Source: Thermosporothrix hazakensis (GTDB taxonomy: Bacteria; Chloroflexota; Ktedonobacteria; Ktedonobacterales; Ktedonobacteraceae). From it: DNA of 64,000 nt. The notes under the pieces are model-generated. The model made no database searches and was not told the origin of the DNA. It saw only the letters and a list, made by a program, of their open reading frames with translations. This document shows, in pieces, positions 16,945-25,625 of the stretch; position 1 is the stretch's first letter, and every line of letters begins with the position of its first letter. The stretch spans positions 1-64,000 of the forward strand of contig NZ_QKUF01000014.1 of the NCBI RefSeq assembly GCF_003253565.1, in the 5' to 3' direction. The position numbers were made by a program, and so were the translations under genes.

Positions 16945-18120
16945 TTATTTGCCCTTGTTGAAGCGGAAGTGGGCAATATCGCCATCTTGAATGACGTAGT
17001 CGCGTCCCTCCAGGCGTTGCACGCCTTTTTTGGCGGCAGCGGCAAAGGAGCCACATGCCATAAAGTCGTCAAAGCTGGTAACCTCGGCGCGGATAAAGCC
17101 TTTTTCAATATCGGTGTGAATCTTCCCGGCTGCTTCAGGAGCCTTCGCGCCTCTGGTGACGGTCCAGGCGCGCACCTCATCCTCTCCAGCGGTCAGGAAG
17201 GTAATCAGGTTCAACAGGCGATAGCCAACCTGAATGACGCGATCAGCACCCAGTTGTGGGAGCCCGAGCGCCTCAAGATACTCGTTGGCCTCCTCCTGCG
17301 GCAGCTCATTCAGCTCGGCCTCCAGCTTGGCTGAGACAGCAACAACCTCAGCACCTTCCTCTCTGGCTCGTTGCGCGATCTGGGCAAAGCCTTTGGCCTC
17401 GCCCTGGAGTGCATCGATCTGTACATTTTCTCCTGCGCGGATCTTTTCCAACAGCTCGTTCGCGGTTGCCAGCATGTCCTCGCTGGTGTTCAGCACATAC
17501 ATACGGGGCTTCATCGTGAGCAAGAAGAGCTCATTCAGGACAGCCTGATCTTGCTGGCTGAACTCAAGGGTGCGTGCAAGCTGCATGTCTTCCAGGGTCT
17601 CCTTGAGGCGCTGCAACAATTCGAGTTCCTGAAGATACTTCTTATCGCCCGATTTGGCGGCTTTTTTCGTGCGCTCAATGCGACGCTCGACGGTGCTCAG
17701 ATCGGTGAGGGCCAGTTCAGCATTCAGCGAATCGAGGTCGCGGTTCGGATCGATCGTGTTATAGATATGGGGGACGTTCTCATTCGCAAAGGTGCGCAGC
17801 ACAATTGCAAGTGCATCTGCATTGCGGATATGCCCCAGGAATTCGGGGCTCAGGCCTTCTTGTTTGTCTTTCCCGGCGGCTCCTGCCTGTCCCATACCAG
17901 CAACATCGACAAACTCGACGGTCGTATATGTCTTCTTCTTTGGCTGAAAGATTTCTGCCAGAGCGTCAACGCGTGGATCAGGTACCGGGACCACTGCAAG
18001 GTTTGCCTGAACTGTTGTTGTGGCGTAGCCGCTGATCGGGGCGTTCGATTTGGTTAACGCATTGAAGAGCGTTGTTTTTCCGCTTTGCGGCAAGCCGATG
18101 ATACCGATTGTAAGAGCCAT
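16945..18120 (-). CDS. ychF: YchF-type redox-regulated P-loop ATPase, Obg superfamily (391 aa)
   Basis: P-loop GLPQSGKTTLFNALT, switch region ISGYATTT, DVAGMGQAG as the G3 motif, and YVLNTSED in place of the NKxD of GTPases. NxxE at this position is what gives YchF/OLA1 proteins their ATP preference. A coiled-coil insertion lies at about residues 130-190, and the C-terminal TGS-like domain has EVRAWTVTRGAKAPEAAGKIHTDIEKGFIRAEV. The family binds ribosomes and takes part in stress and translation control. It stands alone, converging with the EamA gene. The P-loop sequence is less canonical (PQSGK rather than PNVGK). Confidence 0.88.
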   Translation of the reverse strand: MALTIGIIGLPQSGKTTLFNALTKSNAPISGYATTTVQANLAVVPVPDPRVDALAEIFQPKKKTYTTVEFVDVAGMGQAGAAGKDKQEGLSPEFLGHIRNADALAIVLRTFANENVPHIYNTIDPNRDLDSLNAELALTDLSTVERRIERTKKAAKSGDKKYLQELELLQRLKETLEDMQLARTLEFSQQDQAVLNELFLLTMKPRMYVLNTSEDMLATANELLEKIRAGENVQIDALQGEAKGFAQIAQRAREEGAEVVAVSAKLEAELNELPQEEANEYLEALGLPQLGADRVIQVGYRLLNLITFLTAGEDEVRAWTVTRGAKAPEAAGKIHTDIEKGFIRAEVTSFDDFMACGSFAAAAKKGVQRLEGRDYVIQDGDIAHFRFNKGK

Positions 18121-18261
18121 AAGTGTCCCTTCTTTAGAATATCTGAAACCATGAAAACGAGTATGCTATATCGGGAGGTTTTTCGTAACGCCCCCTATTG
18201 TACTATCTTTGCCCTGATTGTGGTACATCTTCGGGAAAGCGGCTCATGTAGCAAGGGAAGC

Positions 18262-18288
18262 GGGAGAGGCGCTAGCCTGACCTCTCCC
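18262..18288 (-). terminator. Hairpin after the Gfo/Idh gene
   Basis: GGGAGAGG (18262-18269) pairs with CCTCTCCC (18281-18288), directly behind the stop of the leftward gene at 18295. The stem is perfect, but the following T tract is weak. Confidence 0.6.
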
Positions 18289-18294
18289 TGCACC

Positions 18295-19425
18295 TTATTC
18301 GTTTTCGACCTCGACCCGCGTGCCTGTCTGGGAGGCTTTCAGCGCAGCTTCAATCACAGACTGGACATGGAAGCCCTGAACGAAGTCGGGATCATAGGGC
18401 TCATGGTTGACCGTCTTGCGGATAAACTGGGCCATACTATCGATATAAAAGCGCATCTCGCCAACCGGAATATCAGCACCCGGCACAATCGCCCCTGGAT
18501 AATTCTGGAAGGTGGGAATAGCCAACCAGCCGCGCTCATCAGAGGGCATACGCTTTTCGGCAAGATACAGATAGTTCGGGTTGGTCACGGACCAGCGCAG
18601 GCTGCCCTCACTGCCATAGATCTCAATGGAGATATCATTGATGGAGCCGGTGATCAGGCGACCGGACTCGATGGTTCCGATGCCGCCATCTGGCAACTCT
18701 GCTTGAATGATAATATGGTCATCGGTGTCAATCGGGGTGCGTTCAGCACTTCCTTTTGCCACCGGACGCTCTTTAATAAAGGTGCGAGCCTGTGCTGTCA
18801 GGCGCGCGGGCTTGCCTATCAGCCAGAGAACGAGGTCTGCAATGTGAGGAACCAGATCGTTGCTGACGCCGCCACCGCTGGTCTTCATGCTGCCCTTCCA
18901 GCGCAGCGGCTTCTCCGGGTCGATATAGCTCGGGCGATAATAGACCGCGCGGAACGCGTAGATATCGCCAATGCGCCCCGCCTCAATAACCTTCTTCGCA
19001 TACGCCATTGCGGGGCTGTGGCGCAAGTTGAAGCAGATCTGGCCGTTTCGGTTGCGCTTGCGAGCCTCTGCAACAATCTCACGAGCCTCGGCCAGATTAT
19101 TGGCTAGTGGCTTATCTGCATAGATGGCTTTATCGGTTTGCAGTGCCGCTAGAAGCATCTCGCGGTGAAGGTGATGGGGCGGTGCGATGATGACAGCGTT
19201 AATATCGTCGCTGTTAAGTAGCTCCCGATAATCGGTTGTGTAGCGCTGAAATCCATATTGTTCAACAGCCGCCTTGCCGCTTTTCTCGCTGGTGGTGGCA
19301 ACGGCGACCAGATCAACCGGAGGGAGCTCAGGATAGTAGAGGCCAGCGCTGCGAATGGCTGCCGTGTGCAGTTTGCCAATACCATACCCGATCAGACCGA
19401 TACGGAAGCGATCGTATTCAGGCAT
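18295..19425 (-). CDS. Gfo/Idh/MocA-family NAD(P)-dependent oxidoreductase (376 aa)
   Basis: The N-terminal Rossmann fold has RIGLIGYGIGKLHTAAI (GxGxxG type), then VIIAPPHHLHREM and the catalytic-site motif YADKPLANN, which corresponds to the EKP motif of the family with Asp for Glu. The C-terminal alpha/beta domain contains GGGVSNDLVPHIADLVLWL, where the family has its His/Asp active-site residues. These enzymes oxidise or reduce sugars, inositols and related compounds. No sugar transport or kinase gene is adjacent, so the substrate remains open. Start ATG 19425 is close to the Rossmann strand, as expected. Confidence 0.9.
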   Translation of the reverse strand: MPEYDRFRIGLIGYGIGKLHTAAIRSAGLYYPELPPVDLVAVATTSEKSGKAAVEQYGFQRYTTDYRELLNSDDINAVIIAPPHHLHREMLLAALQTDKAIYADKPLANNLAEAREIVAEARKRNRNGQICFNLRHSPAMAYAKKVIEAGRIGDIYAFRAVYYRPSYIDPEKPLRWKGSMKTSGGGVSNDLVPHIADLVLWLIGKPARLTAQARTFIKERPVAKGSAERTPIDTDDHIIIQAELPDGGIGTIESGRLITGSINDISIEIYGSEGSLRWSVTNPNYLYLAEKRMPSDERGWLAIPTFQNYPGAIVPGADIPVGEMRFYIDSMAQFIRKTVNHEPYDPDFVQGFHVQSVIEAALKASQTGTRVEVENE

Positions 19426-19513
19426 ATTCTCTCTTCTTCCTCTCTCTCTAGTGTATCGAGCAGACAGTTTTCTTTCTATTGTATCCTCTTTCCTTTATGA
19501 GAGAAAGCAGAAC

Positions 19514-19552
19514 GCAAGATCCCTCAACCCGGGGAGGGAAGAGGGATCTTGC
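19514..19552 (-). terminator. 12-bp hairpin after the small membrane protein gene
   Basis: GCAAGATCCCTC (19514-19525) pairs perfectly with GAGGGATCTTGC (19541-19552). It lies 21 bases past the stop of the leftward 40-aa gene, and the minus-strand sequence behind it is moderately T-rich. Confidence 0.75.
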
Positions 19553-19573
19553 TGAAGGCCCGTGCGGTTCGTG

Positions 19574-19696
19574 TTAGTCTAGCAGATACTGAAACAGGAG
19601 TAACGCAAGCGTACTCAGTGTGACGACAAAAAGAATAAGAATGATGAAGAGAAGCAAGCGTACTGTATATCTATGCTTTGTTGAGAGAAATGACAT
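19574..19696 (-). CDS. Small single-pass membrane protein (40 aa)
   Basis: ATG 19694-19696 has an AGAGGAAGAG ribosome binding site. The product begins MSFLSTKHRYTVR, followed by a 25-residue hydrophobic helix (LLLFIILILFVVTLSTLALLLF) and the end QYLLD. Positive residues before the helix suggest an N-in orientation. It has its own terminator and its own upstream region, so it looks like a real, separately transcribed gene. Nothing indicates the function; such proteins often modulate membrane enzymes. Confidence 0.6.
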   Translation of the reverse strand: MSFLSTKHRYTVRLLLFIILILFVVTLSTLALLLFQYLLD

Positions 19697-20003
19697 CTCT
19701 TCCTCTTTGAGAAGTTCCGTAGAGATTTTCTGCTATTGACTATGCATATTGAGAAAAGGCATCTATCCACAACACTCAACCTCCTACATAGAAAGTATGG
19801 AATTTTTTGGCGTGAAATACTGTGAAATACATCACAGGAAATGAGTGAAATTGCTTACATAGTGTAAGATTATGCTTCCTGCCTGCGATGCGCGTGTGTG
19901 GACGGAATCATTCACACGTTTTTGCCTTGACGAGAGGTAGGTCAGCAACTACAATATTTTTGTAGCGACGAGTTCCCCATAGTGAATGGAGGTCATACTA
20001 CTT
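19697..20003. other. Intergenic region upstream of two divergent small genes
   Basis: It separates the leftward 40-aa gene from the rightward FmdB gene. It contains the clear promoter at 19927-19955 and one near-match to a DnaA box (CTATCCACA, 19767-19775). No further ORF is convincing. Confidence 0.5.
19927..19955 (+). promoter_or_regulatory. Sigma-70-type promoter for the FmdB gene
   Basis: TTGACG (19927-19932), 17-base spacer, TACAAT (19950-19955). The predicted start of transcription, near 19962, leaves a leader of about 40 bases with GGAGG before the ATG at 20004. Confidence 0.75.
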
Positions 20004-20231
20004 ATGCCACTTTACGAGTATTATTGTTCTGATTGCCGTTCAAAGTTTGAGCTTCTGGTAAGCCATAAGCATGCTGATGATGTGGTCTGCACCAAATGCC
20101 ATAGCGAAAACGTTCGCCGAATGCTTTCCCTTTTTGCGGCTCGTGCGGGAAACAGCGAGGGTGATTTTGACGATTACGCGCCTTCGATGGGCAGTTGTGC
20201 CTGTGGCGATGGAGGCTGTGGCTGCCACTAG
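20004..20231 (+). CDS. FmdB-type zinc-ribbon protein (75 aa)
   Basis: MPLYEYYCSDCRSKFELLVS is the hallmark start of the FmdB/CxxC_CXXC_SSSS regulatory-protein family; the second pair is VVCTKCHSENVRRM. I chose ATG 20004, with GGAGG upstream, rather than the ATG at 19986. The C-terminal tail CACGDGGCGCH adds four more Cys and a His, beyond the two CxxC pairs of the zinc ribbon; such Cys/Gly-rich tails are common in the family. Proposed role: metal-binding regulatory or chaperone-like factor; no direct function is known. Confidence 0.88.
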   Translation: MPLYEYYCSDCRSKFELLVSHKHADDVVCTKCHSENVRRMLSLFAARAGNSEGDFDDYAPSMGSCACGDGGCGCH

Positions 20232-20326
20232 TCCCGAAAGAAGGATATTGAAGCGTCTGGCACGTTGATGAACGGGCGCGAGGAGCCTGAATGTGCTGAC
20301 GCTTGTACAGGGATGGATATCTTCCT

Positions 20327-20833
20327 ATGTTCAATAAGACAAGTTATCGTCGAGGTATTATCGAAGGCGTTATTCTGTATACGCTTGGTCGGCTTGGATC
20401 ATTAATCAGCCCCGTGGTATTTCCCGGGTGGCTTTTTTTGATCCTGCCGTTGATATTCCTTGTGCTACAATATGTGATTGCTCCTGTCTGGGCAACGCGG
20501 CGAATCGCCTCGACAAAGCGTGAGCGCTTGAGTAAGCGTTTCTGGCTGCTTGGTCCACGAATGGCGCTTATCTGTTTTGGAATTGACCTTGTGCTCTCTT
20601 TATGCGTGGGCTTGCCGACAGGCCCCTTTGGGGTGCAGCTTGGCCCCGGGATTATGCGGCTGATGAGTCATGGCAAAGAGGCGCTTACATGGCTTGATTT
20701 CGCGGGGACTGAAGTGCGCTCGTTGGTCACGCTCCTGGCTTTTTATGTCATGGCGGTGGTCTGCTCACGTCTGGCAATGGGCGGCTTCCTGCGCTTTACG
20801 ATGCCAGCAGGGGGGAACCGGGTTACGCTCTAG
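20327..20833 (+). CDS. Hypothetical membrane protein (168 aa)
   Basis: ATG 20327 (AGGGATGG upstream) is preferred over 20303. The protein has three to four hydrophobic segments (VFPGWLFLILPLIFLVLQYVIAP, MALICFGIDLVLSLCVGL, SLVTLLAFYVMAVVCSRLAM) separated by basic loops such as RRIASTKRERLSKRFW. I recognise no family. It lies downstream of the FmdB gene in the same direction with about 95 bases between, so the two may share the promoter at 19927. Confidence 0.7.
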   Translation: MFNKTSYRRGIIEGVILYTLGRLGSLISPVVFPGWLFLILPLIFLVLQYVIAPVWATRRIASTKRERLSKRFWLLGPRMALICFGIDLVLSLCVGLPTGPFGVQLGPGIMRLMSHGKEALTWLDFAGTEVRSLVTLLAFYVMAVVCSRLAMGGFLRFTMPAGGNRVTL

Positions 20834-21050
20834 GTCTCCCCTTTTCTCTCTCTTTTTCTCCTGTCAGGACCGTATCGTTTGTAAAAACGGTTAGATGCTC
20901 TCCTGTGTCGTTCAAAGGTAGCAGGCAAGTTTTCCCTGTACACCGGGACTTCTTGCTTACAACTGGACCATTTGTTACAATGTCGAACAGAGAGTGTCTT
21001 CCTGATTATTTTCCTCTGGCAAGGCGAAACGGAAGGGACGGTAGCAACCC

Positions 21051-21821
21051 GTGTCAAAAGTATATGCGATTACCAATCAAAAAGGTGGCGTCGGCAAGAC
21101 GACCACTGCAATCAATCTGGCTGCGTATCTGGCCGCCGCGGGACGCCGCGTTTTGCTAGTTGATATAGATCCACAGGCAAACACTTCGAGTGGAATTGGC
21201 GTTTCAAAGAAACGACGGAAACATACTATTTATGACTTGCTGATCCAGCAAGATGAGAAACTGTCTATCTTTGATGTCATCGTGCCCGGTTCGCGTCGTG
21301 AATTGGTCGTTGCTCCCTGCACGGTTGATCTGGCGGCTGCTGAGATCGAACTGGTGGGAGCTATTGCGCGTGAAAGCCGCCTTCGCCAGGTCTTAGAGCC
21401 CATTCGTGAGCGTTGCGACTATATCATTATCGATTGTCCTCCGTCGCTTGGCCTGTTGACGATTAATGCTCTGGTTGCTGCTGATGGCATTTTGATCCCC
21501 ATTCAGTGTGAGTATCTCGCGCTTGAGGGGTTGACGCAGTTATTGAATACCGTGAACATTGTCAAAAGTAAGTTGAATCCATCGTTGTATATTGCGGGTG
21601 TGGTGCTGACAATGTTTGATCCGCGCACCCGGTTGGCTGGTGAGATTGTGCGCGAGGTTCGTAATTATTTCCCGAAAGAGGCTTTTCAAACGATTATTAA
21701 CCGCAGTGTGCGCTTGAGCGAAGCCCCAAGCTTCGGTCAGCCCATTCTTGATTATGATCCTACGTCGCCCGGCGCTCTGGCCTATCGCGCACTCGCTGAG
21801 GAGGTTATGGCTCGTGGCTAA
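21051..21821 (+). CDS. parA: ParA/Soj chromosome-partition ATPase (256 aa)
   Basis: The start is GTG at 21051, giving MSKVYAITNQKGGVGKTTTAINLA, with the deviant Walker A motif KGGVGKTT of ParA proteins. LLVDIDPQANTSSGIG is Walker A', and YIIIDCPPSLGLLTINAL the Walker B region. RLSEAPSFGQPILDYD is the typical C-terminal block. It has no N-terminal HTH, so it is the short chromosomal Soj type. parB overlaps its last 8 bases, and a perfect parS lies 6 kb downstream. Role: ATP-driven dimer on DNA that positions ParB-parS complexes near the origin. Confidence 0.96.
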   Translation: MSKVYAITNQKGGVGKTTTAINLAAYLAAAGRRVLLVDIDPQANTSSGIGVSKKRRKHTIYDLLIQQDEKLSIFDVIVPGSRRELVVAPCTVDLAAAEIELVGAIARESRLRQVLEPIRERCDYIIIDCPPSLGLLTINALVAADGILIPIQCEYLALEGLTQLLNTVNIVKSKLNPSLYIAGVVLTMFDPRTRLAGEIVREVRNYFPKEAFQTIINRSVRLSEAPSFGQPILDYDPTSPGALAYRALAEEVMARG

Positions 21822-22815
21822 GCAGAAATTCGGCCTGGGGCGCGGCCTGGATGCGCTCATCTCCGGCGCATCTGAAGTGATATCGGCACAGCAGCAATCT
21901 GGACAGGCCGCTTCGGGTGCACTCCCTCTTCTCCCCATTGAGAGTATTATTCCCAATCCCCAACAGCCGCGTCGGACATTGCGTGATGATGACCCGCGAC
22001 TGTTAGAGTTAAGCTCTTCTATTAAAGAGCATGGACTGCTGCAACCCATCGTCGTGAAGCGCCTTGAGCAGGCAGACACAGAGGCAGCTCCCCCTGCATG
22101 GTTCTCGGCCGCTGAGGAGCAGCCGCAGAGTGAGCCAGAGCAACCGGCGCCCCAATATCAGATTATTGCCGGTGAAAGACGCTGGCGAGCGGCTCGTCTG
22201 GCTGGATTAAAGCAAGTTCCGGTGGTGATTAAAGAGGTCACGCCACAGCAGATGCTGGAATTAGGGCTGATCGAGAATATTCAGCGGTCCGATCTGAACC
22301 CGATTGAGGAGGCTCTGGCCTATCAGACCTTGATTCAGGAGTATGGCCTGACACAGGAGAAGGTCGCGCGCCAGGTGGGAAAGGATCGCTCAACTATCGC
22401 GAACTCCCTGCGGCTGTTGCAGTTGCCTGAAAAGATCCGCGAGGCGCTTGTTACGATGCCCGATACCTTCACTGAAGGGCATGCCCGGGCCCTGCTTGGC
22501 CTTGCCAACGAAGAAGATCAGCTTGCGGTCATGAATCAGGTGATCTCGCTCCGCATGAGTGTACGCCAGACCGAGGAACTGGTTGCCAGAATGAAGCAGG
22601 TACAGGAGGTCGCTTCAGAGGTCAAGCCCGCTTCCCTATCAGAGCAGCGAGCTGCGGAGCTTGAAACCTGGGAAGAGCAGTTTCGCAATGCTCTGATGGT
22701 CAAGGTTGAGCTGAAGTGCAATCAAAAAGGCAAGGGGACACTGGTCCTGCATTTTAATGATCAGGATGAGCTGGAGCGCCTGTACAATCGGATCCTCAAT
22801 CGAGGACAGGAGTAA
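21814..22815 (+). CDS. parB: ParB/Spo0J chromosome-partition protein, CTPase and parS binder (333 aa)
   Basis: GTG 21814 (after GAGGAGG) gives the typical start VAKQKFGLGRGLDALI and overlaps parA by 8 bases, which implies translational coupling. Blocks: IPNPQQPRR (ParA-interacting and N-domain start), the CTP-binding region with GERRWRAARLAGL and ENIQRSDLNPIEEALAYQ, an HTH (LTQEKVARQVGKDRSTIANSLRLLQLP) and a C-terminal dimerisation domain. A 25-residue acidic/Gln-rich insertion (about residues 92-120) splits the CTPase domain before YQIIAGERR. The parS at 27970-27997 is the probable nucleation site. Confidence 0.95.
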   Translation: MAKQKFGLGRGLDALISGASEVISAQQQSGQAASGALPLLPIESIIPNPQQPRRTLRDDDPRLLELSSSIKEHGLLQPIVVKRLEQADTEAAPPAWFSAAEEQPQSEPEQPAPQYQIIAGERRWRAARLAGLKQVPVVIKEVTPQQMLELGLIENIQRSDLNPIEEALAYQTLIQEYGLTQEKVARQVGKDRSTIANSLRLLQLPEKIREALVTMPDTFTEGHARALLGLANEEDQLAVMNQVISLRMSVRQTEELVARMKQVQEVASEVKPASLSEQRAAELETWEEQFRNALMVKVELKCNQKGKGTLVLHFNDQDELERLYNRILNRGQE

Positions 22816-22850
22816 GCGCGAACACGTTGTTCTGTTGAGGGAAGTGTGAG

Positions 22851-23336
22851 GTGTATGGAGTGGGTGAGAGACCATTTGAACTGGTTCGTGGCAAACTGGT
22901 ATCCGCGCGCATTGAAGTGCTGGCTCAGTTAGCGAAATTCTCGCGTGAAGAACAAGCGTTGCGTCCTGCAAGGGGGAAGTGGACACCCTTGCAGGTTGCC
23001 AACCATCTCTATATCTGTGATGGGCTGATTCTAACCCAGATGCGGCGTGTGCAAAGTGAAGAGAACCCGCTGCTCCCTGCAATAGAGGAAGATTCTTCTA
23101 CCTTCTACGAACCCCCTGATATTCCTTTAACCCCCGAAGTTGTGTTGAACGGGATGGCGGCCCGTCGTGAGGAACTCTATCATTACCTTTCTACATTGCC
23201 TGCGGAGGTCTGGCGGCGCCCATTTCGCCACCCCGAATGGGGGCAATGTGCCTTCTATCAGTTGATCGATTTTCTGATTGACCATGATCAACTGCATGCA
23301 CACCAATTGGTCGCGATGAAAGCTGCTCGCCAGTAG
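22851..23336 (+). CDS. DinB-superfamily protein (161 aa)
   Basis: GTG 22851 is the start that gives MYGVGERPFELVRGK. The sequence predicts a four-helix bundle, with KWTPLQVANHLYICDGLI, and near the end LIDHDQLHAHQLVAMK, whose His residues match the metal-binding triad of DinB/YfiT proteins. This fold is used by thiol transferases (bacillithiol or mycothiol S-transferases) and by many proteins of unknown function. It follows parB by 35 bases and could be read from the same transcript, but a functional link is not evident. Confidence 0.72.
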   Translation: MYGVGERPFELVRGKLVSARIEVLAQLAKFSREEQALRPARGKWTPLQVANHLYICDGLILTQMRRVQSEENPLLPAIEEDSSTFYEPPDIPLTPEVVLNGMAARREELYHYLSTLPAEVWRRPFRHPEWGQCAFYQLIDFLIDHDQLHAHQLVAMKAARQ

Positions 23337-23515
23337 GAGGGCAGCCTTGCTTCCCTTCTCGAAATCTTTGTAAAAAGTGAATTTGAGATAGAGGTTTATG
23401 AAGATTTTGGTAGATTTCCTGTTGTCAAAAGCGATCACTCCACGCTATTATATGTGAGAGAAAGAAAGTTGAGGGTCCAGGAGCGTAATCGGTCAGGCAA
23501 ACCGGTTTCTCTGCA

Positions 23516-24610
23516 ATGCATGGACCCCGGAAAATGAAGGTTTATCGTATGCAAGAAGGACAGAAAACACCGCATACCGGCGTGGCTCGCTTTATGGCTG
23601 CATGCCGTCGTGAACAGCCGGATATGACCCCTGTATGGTTTATGCGTCAGGCCGGGCGCTGTCTGGCTGAATATCGCGAGATGCGACGCAAATATGACAT
23701 TCTCTATATGGCGAAAAATCCAGAACTGGCCACTGAAGTCACGTTGATGCCTATCAAAACCTTAGGTGTGGATGCGGCTGTGCTCTATGCTGATATCATG
23801 TTGCCCCTTGAAGGAATGGGAATCTCCCTGGAAATCCAGCCAGAAGTGGGCCCGATTATTCATAATCCGGTGCGCTCGCTCAAGGATGTGGAGGCGTTGC
23901 GGGTTATCAAAGCGGAGGAGAGTGTTCCTTATGTGCTGGATGCACTGCGCCTGGTACGCCGTGAGCTTGATGGTAAACAGGCGGTCATCGGTTTCTCTGG
24001 AGCTCCGTTCACCCTGGCCTGTTATATGATCGAGGGAAAGCCCTCTCGCGATTATGGGCTTGCCAAGTCGTTAATGTATGGGCAGCCGGAAATCTGGGAC
24101 GCCTTGATGAACAAGCTCAGCGATGTGGTTGCCGATTATCTCGTCGCTCAGGTGCGAGCAGGCGCCCAGGTCGTTCAGCTCTTCGATAGCTGGGTAGGAG
24201 CGGTGAGCCCGAGTGTGTATCGACGCGCTATCCTGCCGTATACCCGTCGTATCTTTGAGACTGTTAAGGCTCAGACCGATGTGCCCACGATCCATTTCGG
24301 CACTGGTACAGCGGCCCTGCTGGAAGCGATGACGGAGGCAGGAGGCGATGTCATCAGCGTTGATTGGCGGGTTGACCTGGATGATGCATGGAAACGCATT
24401 GGTTATGATCATGGCATTCAGGGGAACCTTGATCCAACCCTGCTGCTTGCTGATTGGTCTGCTGTTGAGGCAGGCGTCAAAGATATTCTGCGGCGTGCAG
24501 AGAACCGCCCTGGCCATATCTTTAACCTCGGTCACGGAGTGCTGGCCCAAACTGAGCCGGACCGCCTGCGCCGCCTGGTTGATACTGTCCATGAAATGAG
24601 CAGACGATAA
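23516..24610 (+). CDS. hemE: HemE, uroporphyrinogen III decarboxylase (up to 364 aa)
   Basis: Family landmarks: RREQPDMTPVWFMRQAGRCLAEYREMR with the substrate-binding Arg residues, LYADIMLPLEGMG with the catalytic Asp, GFSGAPFTLACYMIEG with the active-site Tyr region, QLFDSWVGAVSP and FNLGHGVLAQTEPD. The consensus MRQAGRYLPEYR has Cys and Ala here instead of Tyr and Pro. The start is uncertain: ATG 23516, 23534 or 23549; the last has AAGG at a good distance. It decarboxylates the four acetate side chains of uroporphyrinogen III to give coproporphyrinogen III. Ferrochelatase follows after 33 bases, so the pair is an operon. Confidence 0.95.
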   Translation: MHGPRKMKVYRMQEGQKTPHTGVARFMAACRREQPDMTPVWFMRQAGRCLAEYREMRRKYDILYMAKNPELATEVTLMPIKTLGVDAAVLYADIMLPLEGMGISLEIQPEVGPIIHNPVRSLKDVEALRVIKAEESVPYVLDALRLVRRELDGKQAVIGFSGAPFTLACYMIEGKPSRDYGLAKSLMYGQPEIWDALMNKLSDVVADYLVAQVRAGAQVVQLFDSWVGAVSPSVYRRAILPYTRRIFETVKAQTDVPTIHFGTGTAALLEAMTEAGGDVISVDWRVDLDDAWKRIGYDHGIQGNLDPTLLLADWSAVEAGVKDILRRAENRPGHIFNLGHGVLAQTEPDRLRRLVDTVHEMSRR

Positions 24611-24643
24611 AAGACGCTCTTGTTGAATTGAAGAGGGTTGCAT

Positions 24644-25582
24644 ATGAAACAGATAGGCGTTCTGTTGATGACCTATGGCTCGCCCGAGCGCTATGACGAT
24701 GTTCCGGCATTTATGAAGAATGTGTATGGCGGGCGTGAGCCTTCTCCTGAACTGGTCGCCGAGTTTCGGCGGCGTTATGAACTGATTGGTGGTTCTCCGC
24801 TGGTTCGGATTACGCGTGAGCAGGCTGCTGCTTTGCAGGAAGAACTGAACAGCCAGAGTACAGACGGCACCCGCTATCATGTCGGGGTCGGTATGCGCTT
24901 CTCTCCGCCGTTTATTACCGATGCTGTCCCTGAGGTAGCGGCGGATGTACAGACTCTGGTCGGGTTGGTGATGTCGCCACAATTCTCGCCAATTATCATG
25001 AATGGCTATGTACGGACACTGGAAGACGCAGTAGCCGATCTGGAGCGTTCAGATCTTTCGCTGAAGATTGCTCGTGACTGGCACCTGCAACCATACTTTA
25101 TTGAGGCGACGGCCCGCCGTGTGAAGCAGGCGCTTGAACAGTTCCCGGCAGAGATTCGCGAGAAAGTACCCGTGCTGCTCTCCGCCCATAGCATGCCGAA
25201 GCGCGTTGTTGAGAACGAGCCCGACTATATCAACGCCTTAAAGGAGACTGCCGCAGCGGTGGCGCAAAAAGCTGGTCTGGCTAATGATCGCTGGATGTTC
25301 TGCTATCAGAGTGCCGGACACACCCCTGAAGAGTGGCTCAAGCCAGACTTCGCTGACCTGATGCCTGAACTCAAGCAGGCAGGTCACACGCATGTCTTGA
25401 TCGCCCCGGTACAGTTTCTGGCCGACCATCTGGAAATTCTCTACGATATTGAGGTTGGAGCCCGCGAACAGGCTGAAGAACATGGGCTGGTCTTTGCACG
25501 GACCGAATCGCTGAACACAGATCCGCTCTTTATCAAGGCCCTGGCCGCAGTGGTACAGGAGACGCTGACCGCGAACAGCTAG
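24644..25582 (+). CDS. cpfC: CpfC/HemH, coproporphyrin-type ferrochelatase (312 aa)
   Basis: ATG 24644 with GAGGG upstream; a TTG two codons earlier is possible. The start KQIGVLLMTYGSPERYDDVPAFM and GREPSPELVAEFRRRYELIGG-SPL match the Bacillus/actinobacterial branch that inserts iron into coproporphyrin III. The metal-site His is in LLSAHSMP; the Glu region is AGHTPEEWLKPDF, and FLADHLEILYDIE is a further family block. No C-terminal Cys cluster (2Fe-2S) is present. A coproporphyrin-dependent pathway would also need HemY/CgoX and ChdC, which are not in the window. Ends at a strong terminator. Confidence 0.92.
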   Translation: MKQIGVLLMTYGSPERYDDVPAFMKNVYGGREPSPELVAEFRRRYELIGGSPLVRITREQAAALQEELNSQSTDGTRYHVGVGMRFSPPFITDAVPEVAADVQTLVGLVMSPQFSPIIMNGYVRTLEDAVADLERSDLSLKIARDWHLQPYFIEATARRVKQALEQFPAEIREKVPVLLSAHSMPKRVVENEPDYINALKETAAAVAQKAGLANDRWMFCYQSAGHTPEEWLKPDFADLMPELKQAGHTHVLIAPVQFLADHLEILYDIEVGAREQAEEHGLVFARTESLNTDPLFIKALAAVVQETLTANS

Positions 25583-25597
25583 AACAAGATATTTGAT

Positions 25598-25625
25598 GCC
25601 GCTCTCATTGCAGAGCGGCTTTTTA
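25598..25625. terminator. Terminator after the hemE-cpfC operon
   Basis: GCCGCTCT (25598-25605) pairs with AGAGCGGC (25612-25619), followed by TTTTTT at 25620-25625. It also abuts the stop of the converging YtkA-like gene. Confidence 0.9.

Noticed and set aside
19767..19775. DnaA box CTATCCACA as part of an origin
   Set aside because: A single near-match with one mismatch; no cluster or A-T rich unwinding region nearby.
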